Below the pieces are notes generated by a model. The model searched no databases, was not told where the DNA came from, and saw only the letters and a program-made list of their open reading frames with translations. A stretch of 64,000 bases of DNA, from contig NZ_OZ242038.1 in assembly GCF_965205175.1 (NCBI RefSeq), positions 2,728,001-2,792,000 on the forward strand, in the 5' to 3' direction. Positions 48,678-56,581 of this stretch are shown here, piece after piece; positions within the stretch are counted from its first letter, which is position 1, and every line of letters starts with the position of its first letter. The translations under genes and the position numbers were made by a program. Source of the stretch: Poriferisodalis sp965205175. Its GTDB lineage: Bacteria; Actinomycetota; Acidimicrobiia; Acidimicrobiales; Poriferisodalaceae.

Positions 48678-50279
48678 ATGACCAGCGACGGCGCCCATCG
48701 CTACGACTGTGATGCCGAGACGCGCAACACCAGTGAGCCTGCGCCCTCAAGCGGGCCAAGCGATACCGGGCGACCAAGCACGTCAGCCAGCAGCGGCACG
48801 CCGATGACCGTGTCACACCCCCTCCCTACGGTTGCTGCTATGTCGATCGGCGGCAACGATCCGGGTCTTGGCGGTGGCGGACGGCGTCATGGCATCCGTA
48901 CCGCGGGCGTCGCTGCGCCGAGTGCACGAGCTGCTTCAGGTGCGCTGTCGGGTCGGTGGCTACGGGTGGACGTGCCCGCGTTGGATGCCGATGGCCTGCG
49001 GCTGCGGCTGGCCGAGATCGGTCGTGCCGAATCGCAGCTCGCCGCAGCCAAGGCGGACACGCTGAACGCGCTCGCCGCTCGTGAAGGCGAGGCCGCAGCA
49101 GGCCACACCGCTGCGCAGGCGCTTTCCGTGTCGGTTCGCTCGGCGCGCAGCGATGTCAAGACCGCCGCAGCGCTGAGCGAGCTGACGGCGACCCGTGACG
49201 GTCTGGTGTCGGGCGCAGTTCCTGCGGGGCATGCCCAGATGATCACCAGTGCCGCCGGCGACGTGCCGGTCAATGAGCAGTACTTGGTCGGGCGCGCCAA
49301 GCGCGAGAGCCATGACGAGTTCCGTCGCACGGTCGCCCGACACGTCGCTGACCGCAGCGGCGACGACGGTGCCTCGCTGCTCGAACGTCAGCGCAGTCAG
49401 CCTGCGGCACGGGTGTTCACCAACCGTGACACCGGCATGACCGTCGTGAACGGCCAGTTCGACCCGATCACCGGCGCCCGCATCGCCGCAGCCGTCGACG
49501 CCGCAACCAGCCGTATGTTCTGCAGTACAGACCCCAAGGCTAACGAAGGCCCCGAAGCTCAGGTGACTCCGGCTCAGCACACCGCTGACGCGATCGCCAA
49601 ACTGATCTGCGAACCCGACGCAGCACGCCCTGCCGGCACCTCCTTGGTGCTCGTCGCCGACTACGACGCCGTGAACCAGCAGCTCGCCAACGCGAGGCTC
49701 GCGAACGGCACACCGGTGCCGATCTCCGAGATTGCCAAGATCGCCGTCGACGCAGGCATCCTCCCGACGATCTTCGACAAGGCCACCGGGGACCTGCGCA
49801 TGGGCCGACGCCGCCGTTCAGCCAACGAACTGCAGCGCAGCGCGCTCGCAGTACGCGATCAAGGCTGCGTCGGCTGCGGCACAGCCCCGGAGCAGTGCAG
49901 CGCACATCACATCGTCGAATGGCAGCACGGAGGCAACACCGATCTCGACAACCTGGTGTCGGTCTGCCACCGCTGTCATCAGCACAACATCCACCAACAC
50001 GGCTTCACCGTCGAACGCAACCCCAACACCGGCCGCTACCAGCTCCAGCCACCCGACATACCCCCACCAGACACAGTCCTACCCGAGAAACCGAAGCCAG
50101 CCAAACAGACATCAGCCGCACAGCCGGCCAAACGGGCATCAGCCGCGCGGCGGCCAAGCCCGGCAACTCCATCAACCGAGAGGCCGGCAACCAAGCAGCC
50201 GCCGCGCGAACCGCCCGCAGGGCCCCCAGCCAACACCGGCACAACCGCGGACGCTGCGAGCCGAGCGCCGCCCGCATGA
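48678..50279 (+). CDS. DUF222 / 13E12-repeat HNH endonuclease-like protein
   Basis: A 533-aa protein (372 up to the HNH end region plus a tail; 479 aa if ATG 48840 is used). A DUF222 helical part (about 95-300; LRLRLAEIGRAESQLAAAKAD, VVNGQFDPITGARIAAAVDAA) precedes an HNH module: VGCGTAPEQCSAHHIVEW, HGGNTDLDNLVSVCHRCH, with all four zinc Cys and the HH pair. The tail is low-complexity Ala/Pro/Gln. Such 13E12-family proteins in mycobacteria are induced by DNA damage without RecA. ATG 48678 and ATG 48840 each follow an identical leaderless promoter, so two N-termini are likely. Confidence 0.88.
   Translation: MTSDGAHRYDCDAETRNTSEPAPSSGPSDTGRPSTSASSGTPMTVSHPLPTVAAMSIGGNDPGLGGGGRRHGIRTAGVAAPSARAASGALSGRWLRVDVPALDADGLRLRLAEIGRAESQLAAAKADTLNALAAREGEAAAGHTAAQALSVSVRSARSDVKTAAALSELTATRDGLVSGAVPAGHAQMITSAAGDVPVNEQYLVGRAKRESHDEFRRTVARHVADRSGDDGASLLERQRSQPAARVFTNRDTGMTVVNGQFDPITGARIAAAVDAATSRMFCSTDPKANEGPEAQVTPAQHTADAIAKLICEPDAARPAGTSLVLVADYDAVNQQLANARLANGTPVPISEIAKIAVDAGILPTIFDKATGDLRMGRRRRSANELQRSALAVRDQGCVGCGTAPEQCSAHHIVEWQHGGNTDLDNLVSVCHRCHQHNIHQHGFTVERNPNTGRYQLQPPDIPPPDTVLPEKPKPAKQTSAAQPAKRASAARRPSPATPSTERPATKQPPREPPAGPPANTGTTADAASRAPPA
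48810..48832 (+). promoter_or_regulatory. Damage-type promoter 2 of HNH gene
   Basis: GTGTCACAC (48810-48818), eight bases, TACGGT (48827-48832), then 7 nt and in-frame ATG 48840. It is a 20-bp exact copy of promoter 1, displaced by 162 bp (54 codons), so both starts feed the same reading frame. Confidence 0.6.
50177..50274. repeat. 98-bp direct repeat, copy 1 (end of HNH gene)
   Basis: Matches 50302-50399 with three C/T differences, at a 125-bp period. Copy 1 encodes the Pro/Ala tail of the HNH protein; the stop TGA (50277-50279) lies just after it. Confidence 0.92.
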
Positions 50280-50301
50280 ACGAACGAACTGAGGCACCGA
50301 G

Positions 50302-50399
50302 CGAGAGGTCGGCAACCAAGCAGCCGCCGCGCGAACCGCCCGCAGGGCCCTCAGCCAACACCGGCACAACCGCGGACGCTGTGAGCCGAGCGCCGCCCG
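50302..50399. repeat. 98-bp direct repeat, copy 2 (downstream of HNH gene)
   Basis: Near-identical duplicate of 50177-50274, now non-coding. It marks the left edge of the lower-GC DarTG segment. Confidence 0.92.
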
Positions 50400-50524
50400 A
50401 GTGAGCATGGGTCGCGGCGCCCCCAAGCAATACCCAGGCCAACCAGAGCAGCGGGCGTGCAACTGAGCCCAGAGGAGCGCAGGAACAGCGATACCGCCAA
50501 GAAGCTCATTCTGCTCGCTGTCAC

Positions 50525-51142
50525 TCAAGTACTGTCGGCTGCGTACTCCGCTCGGGCTTGTTCTTCGGGTACGTTCCGAGGCAGATACAAGAACACTGGA
50601 ATACGCAGCTGGCTGAGCCGTTCTCGCAAGAGCGGACCGACGACAGTCCAACGCAGGCCGCCGTTCTCGCAGCCGAGCGCGGGCAGAGCAAGCGAAGTAA
50701 TGTTCCATTCTTCGTAGTGTCGCTCAAGGTGGGCCAGACCGTTCTCGATATACTCGATTTTTGACCTGCCCCGCCAGTGCTGCTTCGTTGGGAAGTTGAG
50801 CACCCACGGCTCTGGCTGCACTTCAGGTGCCATTGGTTCGCCGGGATCGAAGAAGCTTCGTTGTTCGACAGTCTCAAGTGCGCCACTAGATTGCGGTGGA
50901 AACATGTACGGCTCACCGGGCTTCACTTCGCCATTGGTACATCGCCGCCGATAGTCACGGTACATCGCCGCAAAGCGCTCCTGTTCCCGAAACGCGAGCG
51001 CGACTCCCTTCCCCATCACACCGACGCAGTTGACCGTATTCACCAACGTCTGTACCCCAACGTGTTCACGATCAGCCGTGGAGACATCACCGTCGCAAAT
51101 CAGCAGGATTCTACTGTCACTTGAATCTGCCGAGCATAACAT
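50525..51142 (-). CDS. darG: DarG-like macrodomain antitoxin (ADP-ribosyl-DNA glycohydrolase)
   Basis: A 205-aa macrodomain protein. LVNTVNCVGVMGKGVALAF carries the GVMGKG loop with the catalytic-type Lys, then WVLNFPTKQHWRGRSKIEYI and LALPALGCENGGLRW, all hallmarks of DarG. In DarTG systems it removes ADP-ribose from thymidine in single-stranded DNA and so reverses the toxin. It has only the macrodomain and lacks the extra C-terminal toxin-binding domain of long DarG proteins. ATG 51142 is 7 nt after the darT stop; an open frame to 51247 would overlap darT. GC content is visibly below the surroundings. Confidence 0.87.
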   Translation of the reverse strand: MLCSADSSDSRILLICDGDVSTADREHVGVQTLVNTVNCVGVMGKGVALAFREQERFAAMYRDYRRRCTNGEVKPGEPYMFPPQSSGALETVEQRSFFDPGEPMAPEVQPEPWVLNFPTKQHWRGRSKIEYIENGLAHLERHYEEWNITSLALPALGCENGGLRWTVVGPLLRERLSQLRIPVFLYLPRNVPEEQARAEYAADST

Positions 51143-51149
51143 TATGGAT

Positions 51150-52106
51150 TTAGCGGAAAAAGAGCTGAGGTCGCTGGGGACCACAAACGATGTCTCGACC
51201 CAATTCCATATCTCGAACAGCTTGATACGTTGATCTGTCGTTGACATTGATCGCCGTAATATTCGAAGGCGCTATTGGCTTCGGTAGCAGCACTTCGGCC
51301 GCCATACGACGTTTGAGCTCCTTTTCGTTGTCTTCACCGAAGTCTCTCCACCACCCCCTGTGAAGAGTGCAATCTGGACAAACCTGAACAAAGTCGGTAG
51401 ACACAGAATAGATCTTGGTACGCTCGCTCGCAGCATTCCCGTCACTCACAAGAGCATTGTGACGTTCAAACGTGTTCAAAGAAACCGATAAGATGCACAC
51501 ATCAAATCCATACTTACTAGTGACCTCATACAACATAGCATTTCTGGGATTGAAGTATAGACTAACGTACTGATCTAGTGGCCGCACAGGCTCGCCGTTC
51601 GACATCTTCGGGGTACGATTGGTGCGCTTACTTGGCACATCAGGGTTAGCGATCTGTTTTGGCTTGTACGGCTCAGCTAGACTACGACTCAGTATGCCTC
51701 GTTCGAATATTGAAGGCAAGTTGAGATAGTGGGTGATGTGGTACAGCTCACTAATGTCGGACATTCGCAAGCTCTTACAGGCTGGTATTCCGACAGGAAT
51801 CTGTTGCACGATACAAGCTCGCTGTTGCCTCAATTTAGCAAGTGATCGATTGCCTAGAGCGGGTTGCGACGCTCTGGCCTGAGCGGCAGAGACTACCGTA
51901 GGCTCCGTTCGCTGTTGCGGTTCTACAACCCTAGATTTCAGTCTGTTACGAGCGACTTTGCCCCGAACATTGTCCGCTTGTTGGGTGTTCATGCTGGACG
52001 AGTGAGTTTTGACACTGATGCCCAGCGAGGCGCATGTGTCGAGCAACTCTCTGAGCGATATGCCCAACTCTTTGGATAGCTCGTGAACTCCGACCTTCTT
52101 GGGCAC
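51150..52106 (-). CDS. darT: DarT-like DNA ADP-ribosyltransferase toxin with IF2_N-like N-terminus
   Basis: A 318-aa two-part protein. Residues 3-51 (KKVGVHELSKELGISLRELL, SLGISVKTHSSSM) closely resemble the IF2_N module at the start of translation factor IF-2. A polar linker of about 60 residues follows. Residues 115-318 are DarT: ISELYHITHYLNLPSIFERGI (NAD-site His), YVSLYFNPRNAMLYEV (Arg), and RRMAAEVLLPKPIAPSNI with the catalytic Glu at 271. DarT ADP-ribosylates thymidines in ssDNA. GTG 52106 is preferred (AGGAG 7 nt upstream; -10 TAACGT at 52141-52136), giving MPKKVGVHEL. The gene is markedly AT-richer than its flanks. Confidence 0.85.
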   Translation of the reverse strand: MPKKVGVHELSKELGISLRELLDTCASLGISVKTHSSSMNTQQADNVRGKVARNRLKSRVVEPQQRTEPTVVSAAQARASQPALGNRSLAKLRQQRACIVQQIPVGIPACKSLRMSDISELYHITHYLNLPSIFERGILSRSLAEPYKPKQIANPDVPSKRTNRTPKMSNGEPVRPLDQYVSLYFNPRNAMLYEVTSKYGFDVCILSVSLNTFERHNALVSDGNAASERTKIYSVSTDFVQVCPDCTLHRGWWRDFGEDNEKELKRRMAAEVLLPKPIAPSNITAINVNDRSTYQAVRDMELGRDIVCGPQRPQLFFR

Positions 52107-52141
52107 GCAGTGGCTCCTGCTGTCAGCAGCCATCTACGTTA

Positions 52142-52421
52142 GGCCGTCGGACACATCGTGCGAGAGCCCGGCGCAGTCGGCAGCGCATCTCTGTATCGCA
52201 GTCGTTCGGGTGCATCGTGGGCCGCGGGCATTCTCGCCAGGGTGCTGGCGCAGCTTGGCATGGACGCACCAGCACGCTGCGCCCCAGCTCCGGCGGGCCG
52301 GCGAGCATGTCGGCAGTCACGCGTCTCATGCGCGCCGCATAGTAGCGCGCGGCATCAGCGCGGGCTGCGTGCGGTGGGGCTGAGCGCGCATCGGGGGCTC
52401 GTTGGGGATAAACAACACGCC
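52142..52421. other. Gap between darT promoter and acyl-CoA reductase/HAD gene
   Basis: High-GC again from about 52150. Probably holds the promoter for the rightward gene (GGGGATAAACAACACGCC just before GTG 52422). An open frame runs through it from 52158 but shows no coding signature, so I regard it as non-coding. Confidence 0.5.
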
Positions 52422-54896
52422 GTGATTGCCGAGGCCCTGGCACCCAAGCGCATCGCCATCACGGGTGCCACCGGTTTTCTGGGCACGGCGCTCGTGGAGC
52501 GGCTGCTGCGCTGCGTGCCTGACTGCGAGCTGGTGCTGCTAGTACGACCGGGCCGCCGCGGCGACCCAGACCGCCGAGTGCAGCGCGAGGTCCTGCGCAA
52601 CGAGGCATTCGAGCGGCTCCGTGCAGCGTGGGACAGCGACTTCGACGACATCTGCAACCGGCGAATCACCACCGTGCCAGGTGATGTCGGCATCGACGGG
52701 CTCGGGCTCGCCCCAGCCGATCTCACGCTGCTGTGCAGCTGCGACGTCATCATCCACGCCGCCGCCACCGTCAGCTTCGACAGCCCACTCGACACATCGA
52801 TCGAGACCAACCTGCTGGGACCGAATCGCCTGCTCGAGGCCTGCCAGCGCGAAGGCACCGCCCCGCACTTCATCGCCGTGTCGACCTGCTACGTGGCCGG
52901 GAACCGGCGGGGCTCAGCGGCCGAAGCCTTCCTGGCGGACTCGCCCTTCTCGATGGATGTGGACTGGCGGGCCGAAGTAGCCGCTGCGCGGCGAGCACGC
53001 GCCGATCTCGACGCTGCCAGTCGATCCCCGCAACGGCTCAGCCGCCTGCATCGAGCAGCTCGCGAAGAACTCGGCGCCGCCGGCCTGCCGCTGCTCGCCG
53101 CCAAGACCGAGCAACTGCGGCTGGAGTGGGTGGATGCCGAGATGGTGCTCGCAGGCCGCAGCCGCGCCACCTCGCTGGGCTGGCCCGACGTCTATACCTA
53201 CTCGAAAGCGCTCGGCGAGCAAGCGCTGGTGGAGCTGCGGGGCGACGTGCCGGTCTCCATCGTTCGCCCGTCCATTATCGAATCGGCGCTCGCCGAACCC
53301 TCACCAGGCTGGATCCGCGGATTCCGCATGGCCGAGCCACTGTTCGTGTCCTTCGCGAAAGGCGAACTCGACACCTTCCCGGGCTACCCCGAGGGCATCA
53401 TCGACGTGATCCCGGTCGACATGGTCGCAGCCGCGATCATCGCGGTCGCAGCACGGGGGCCGGTGCCCGAGCCGGAGATCTTCCAAGTGGCATCGGGCGC
53501 AGTCAACCCGCTGCGCTTCAAGGTGCTCACCGAGACGACCATGCAGTGGTTCCAGGACCATCCCGTCTACGACGCCAAAGGTCATCCCACCGCCAGCACC
53601 CAATGGCGCTTCGCCGGTGCCAGCGGCCTCGAAGAACAACTCGATCGAGCCATGACGCTGTTCGACGCAGCCGAGAAGGTCGTGCATCGCCTGCCGATAC
53701 GCGGCCGCAACGAGGTCACCGTCCGGCTCGCAAAGCGGCGGGCCAGCCTCGAGCAGATGCGCGACTACGTACTGCTCTACGGCGCCTACGGCAGGTGCGA
53801 AGCACTGTACGAAATCGACCGCACAACGCAACTGTGGGAGTCGCTGCCGCAAGCCGACCGAGACACGTTCGGCTTCGATCCCCGCGTCATCGACTGGGCC
53901 TCCTACATCGCGGAAGTACACCTGCCGTCGGTCATCACCCAAGCACGCGTCAAGACCACGCCGCAACCCCGAACCGGGCCGAGCCGCAACGAGCGACTGC
54001 GGTCCGCCGTGCTGGACCCCAAGCGCCACTTCGCAGCGTTCGATCTGGAGAACACCCTGATCGCCAGCAACGTCGTCGAGACCTACGCCTGGCTGGCGAC
54101 CCGACGGCTCGACACTCCCCAGCGGGTGCGCTTCGCCCTGCGCACCCTCGCAGAAGCACCCGGGCTGTGGCGACGGGACCGCCGCGACCGCACCGACTTC
54201 CTGCGCTACTTCTACCGGCGCTACAAGGGGGCACCGGTCAGCCGACTCGACGCCGACGCCGCAGAGATGCTCAGCTACCTGTTCTTGACCAAGGCATTCC
54301 CCGCGGGGCTTCGACGAGTCCGTGAGCACCGAGCAGCCGGCCATCGCACGGTGCTGATCACCGGCGCGCTCGAGTTGGCCGTGCAGCCGCTGGCACCGCT
54401 GTTCGACCACATCATCGCGGCCCGCATCGACAGCCGAAACGGGCGTTATACCGGCGAGATGATCGACGTGCCGCCCACCGGCGAGGTGCGCGCCCAAGTG
54501 ATGGTCGACTGGGCCGCCCGAGAGGGTCTTGAACTGGCCCAAGGCGTGGCTTATGCCGACGCGGCCTCGGACATGCCAATGCTGGAGGCGGTGGGCTATC
54601 CGGTCGCCGTCAATCCCGAGACCCGGCTCGTGACCATCGCCGACAAGCGGGGGTGGCTGTGCGAGAACTGGGAACGCGCTCCTGGCGGTCCCAGGCCGCT
54701 GCTGCCGATTGCCCCGCCGTCCCGTGCGCGCGCCAAGTTCGACCGCAGAGTCCCCCGGCGCAGACAGCCGCACCGCACAGATGCCGGTCGCAGAGATTCC
54801 GGCACCGCAGACCCGCGGCACCTCTCGCGCCGAGCCCGAGCCGGCGCTGCCACCAGCGGCAGGCCGACTGGGCCGACCGGGCCACACCTGCCATGA
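52422..54896 (+). CDS. Fatty acyl-CoA reductase-like SDR fused to HAD-IB phosphatase
   Basis: An 824-aa fusion. Part 1 (about 1-520) is a NAD_binding_4/male-sterility reductase: IAITGATGFLGTALVERLL, HAAATVSFDSPLDTSIETN, VYTYSKALGEQAL (YxxxK), VRPSIIESALAEPSPGW, VIPVDMVAAAI. Part 2 (about 540-770) is a HAD-IB phosphatase: FAAFDLENTLIASN, HRTVLITGALELAVQPL, GVAYADAASDMPMLEAVG. The Arg-rich C-terminus is disordered. It is expected to reduce acyl-CoA/ACP to aldehyde or alcohol and remove a phosphate (as in the SerB/HAD-type PlsC partners). First of a cluster with a LarA-like protein and an acyltransferase. Confidence 0.87.
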   Translation: MIAEALAPKRIAITGATGFLGTALVERLLRCVPDCELVLLVRPGRRGDPDRRVQREVLRNEAFERLRAAWDSDFDDICNRRITTVPGDVGIDGLGLAPADLTLLCSCDVIIHAAATVSFDSPLDTSIETNLLGPNRLLEACQREGTAPHFIAVSTCYVAGNRRGSAAEAFLADSPFSMDVDWRAEVAAARRARADLDAASRSPQRLSRLHRAAREELGAAGLPLLAAKTEQLRLEWVDAEMVLAGRSRATSLGWPDVYTYSKALGEQALVELRGDVPVSIVRPSIIESALAEPSPGWIRGFRMAEPLFVSFAKGELDTFPGYPEGIIDVIPVDMVAAAIIAVAARGPVPEPEIFQVASGAVNPLRFKVLTETTMQWFQDHPVYDAKGHPTASTQWRFAGASGLEEQLDRAMTLFDAAEKVVHRLPIRGRNEVTVRLAKRRASLEQMRDYVLLYGAYGRCEALYEIDRTTQLWESLPQADRDTFGFDPRVIDWASYIAEVHLPSVITQARVKTTPQPRTGPSRNERLRSAVLDPKRHFAAFDLENTLIASNVVETYAWLATRRLDTPQRVRFALRTLAEAPGLWRRDRRDRTDFLRYFYRRYKGAPVSRLDADAAEMLSYLFLTKAFPAGLRRVREHRAAGHRTVLITGALELAVQPLAPLFDHIIAARIDSRNGRYTGEMIDVPPTGEVRAQVMVDWAAREGLELAQGVAYADAASDMPMLEAVGYPVAVNPETRLVTIADKRGWLCENWERAPGGPRPLLPIAPPSRARAKFDRRVPRRRQPHRTDAGRRDSGTADPRHLSRRARAGAATSGRPTGPTGPHLP

Positions 54897-54916
54897 CGGC
54901 GTCGCGTGGCTGCCGT

Positions 54917-54993
54917 GACTGCACTATGACTTCGCAGTGCACTCTGACTTCGCCGCGACTGCACTATGACTTCAGAGTGACTGCACCATGACT
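54917..54993. repeat. Three imperfect copies of a GACTGCACTATGACTTC unit
   Basis: GACTGCACTATGACTTC is at 54917-54933 and 54957-54973; a third variant, GACTGCACCATGACT, at 54979-54993 contains the start codon of the next gene (ATG 54988). Each copy has an ATG, in three different frames. Confidence 0.7.
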
Positions 54994-56577
54994 GCCCGCA
55001 GAGGCCTCGTACTGGAGGTCGACCGCACGACTCCGCCGATTCTCTTCCACCACGGCGAAGGACTCCGGTTGGAGAAGCTGCCGATCGGCAGCCGCGTCGT
55101 GTACCCCAACGAGCCGCTGGAACCAGTGCGCGATCCCGAACTGGCCATCAGCGAGGCTCTGGCGAATCCGCTGGGAGACCGCGAGCCGCTCGCCTCCTAC
55201 ATGCGACCAGGCATGAAGCTGACGATTGCTTTCGACGACGTCTCCTTGCCGCTGCCGCCGATGGTCGCCCCCGACATCCGCGGCCGAATCATCGAGCAGG
55301 TGCTGGACCTGGCCGCCGCAGCCGGCATCGACGACGTCGAGTTGATTGCTGCGCTGGCGCTGCATCGCCGCATGACCGAGGCGGAGCTGCGACACGCGGT
55401 CGGCGATCGCGTCTACGACGCCTTCGCCCCCCACGGCCAGCTCTACAACTTCGACGCCGAGGACCCCGACGCGCTCACCCATCTGGGCACCACCGAAGCC
55501 GGCGAGGAAGCAATCATCTCCAAGCGGGCCGCAGAGTCGGATCTGCTGGTGTACGTCAACATCAACCTGGTGTCGATGGACGGCGGCCACAAGAGCGTCG
55601 CCACCGGGCTGTCGCCGTACACCGCGCTGCGCCACCACCACAACGTCCACACGATGCGCCATTCGACGTCGTTCATGGACCCGGAGCACTCCGAGCTGCA
55701 CACCCGCAACTGGCGTCAAGGTCGCCTGCTGGCCGAAGCGGGCGTCAAGGTGTTCCAGATCGAGACGACGCTCAACAATGACACGTTTCCCGCCCAGTAC
55801 GGCTTCCTGCAGCGCCGCGAGTGGGAGATGACCGCACGTGACCGGATGATGCTGATGGGAACCAAGACGGCGCTGGACCTGATGTCGCGCCGCCAGGCCC
55901 GACGCATCTTCCACGGCATCCGAGCGCCGTACGGACTGACTTCGGTGCAGGCAGGCGAGGTTGAAGCGGTTCACCGCCAGACGCTGGAGCACGTCTACCG
56001 CCAACATCTCGTGCGGGTAGAAGGCCAAACCGACGTGCTGACGATGGGTCTGCCCTATCTGTGCCCCTACAACGTCAACTCGATCATGAATCCGATCCTG
56101 GTGGCCTGCCTCGGCCTCGGGTACTTCTTCAACATGTACCGGGGCCGCCCGCTGGTGCGGCGCGGCGGCGTTGTGATCATGACGCACCCCACTCCGTGGG
56201 AGTTCCACCCCGTACATCACCCCAGCTACATCGACTTCTTCGAAGAGGTGCTTGCCGACAGCACCGATCCAGCCGTCATCGAGAATCGGTACGAGCGGCG
56301 CTATGCGGAAGACGAGTGGTATCGGCACCTGTACCGCACGTCATACGCTTACCACGGCGTACATCCGCTCTACATGTGGTACTGGTGTGCGCACGCGCTC
56401 GAGCATGTGGGCGGGGTGATCATCGTGGGCGGCGACAGCGCGGCGGTGGCTCGCCTGGGATTCCGGTGCGCTACCACGTTGCGTGACGCGCTCGAGATGG
56501 CGACCGACGTGGTAGGACGCGACCCGTCGATCACCCATATTCACAATCCGCCGATGCTGATGGCCGACGTAGTCTGA
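54988..56577 (+). CDS. LarA-like (DUF2088) protein
   Basis: A 529-aa protein related to the N-terminal domain of lactate racemase LarA/DUF2088 (MKLTIAFDDVSLPLPPMVAPDIRG, ELIAALALHRRMTEAELRH, VYVNINLVSMDGGHKSVATG, CPYNVNSIMNPILVACLGLG, VIMTHPTPWEFHPVHHPSY). The nickel-pincer site residues are not all recognisable, so racemase activity is not assumed. It lies 92 bp after the reductase/HAD gene and 4 bp before the PlsC gene, which implies a joint role, probably on a hydroxyacid or glycerol-type substrate. Confidence 0.78.
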   Translation: MTARRGLVLEVDRTTPPILFHHGEGLRLEKLPIGSRVVYPNEPLEPVRDPELAISEALANPLGDREPLASYMRPGMKLTIAFDDVSLPLPPMVAPDIRGRIIEQVLDLAAAAGIDDVELIAALALHRRMTEAELRHAVGDRVYDAFAPHGQLYNFDAEDPDALTHLGTTEAGEEAIISKRAAESDLLVYVNINLVSMDGGHKSVATGLSPYTALRHHHNVHTMRHSTSFMDPEHSELHTRNWRQGRLLAEAGVKVFQIETTLNNDTFPAQYGFLQRREWEMTARDRMMLMGTKTALDLMSRRQARRIFHGIRAPYGLTSVQAGEVEAVHRQTLEHVYRQHLVRVEGQTDVLTMGLPYLCPYNVNSIMNPILVACLGLGYFFNMYRGRPLVRRGGVVIMTHPTPWEFHPVHHPSYIDFFEEVLADSTDPAVIENRYERRYAEDEWYRHLYRTSYAYHGVHPLYMWYWCAHALEHVGGVIIVGGDSAAVARLGFRCATTLRDALEMATDVVGRDPSITHIHNPPMLMADVV

Positions 56578-56581
56578 GCAA

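Noticed and set aside
51143..51247. Longer darG start at 51247
   Set aside because: The extra 35 residues would come from a second frame of the darT C-terminus, have no family similarity and no ribosome-binding site; ATG 51142 begins at the normal first strand of the macrodomain.
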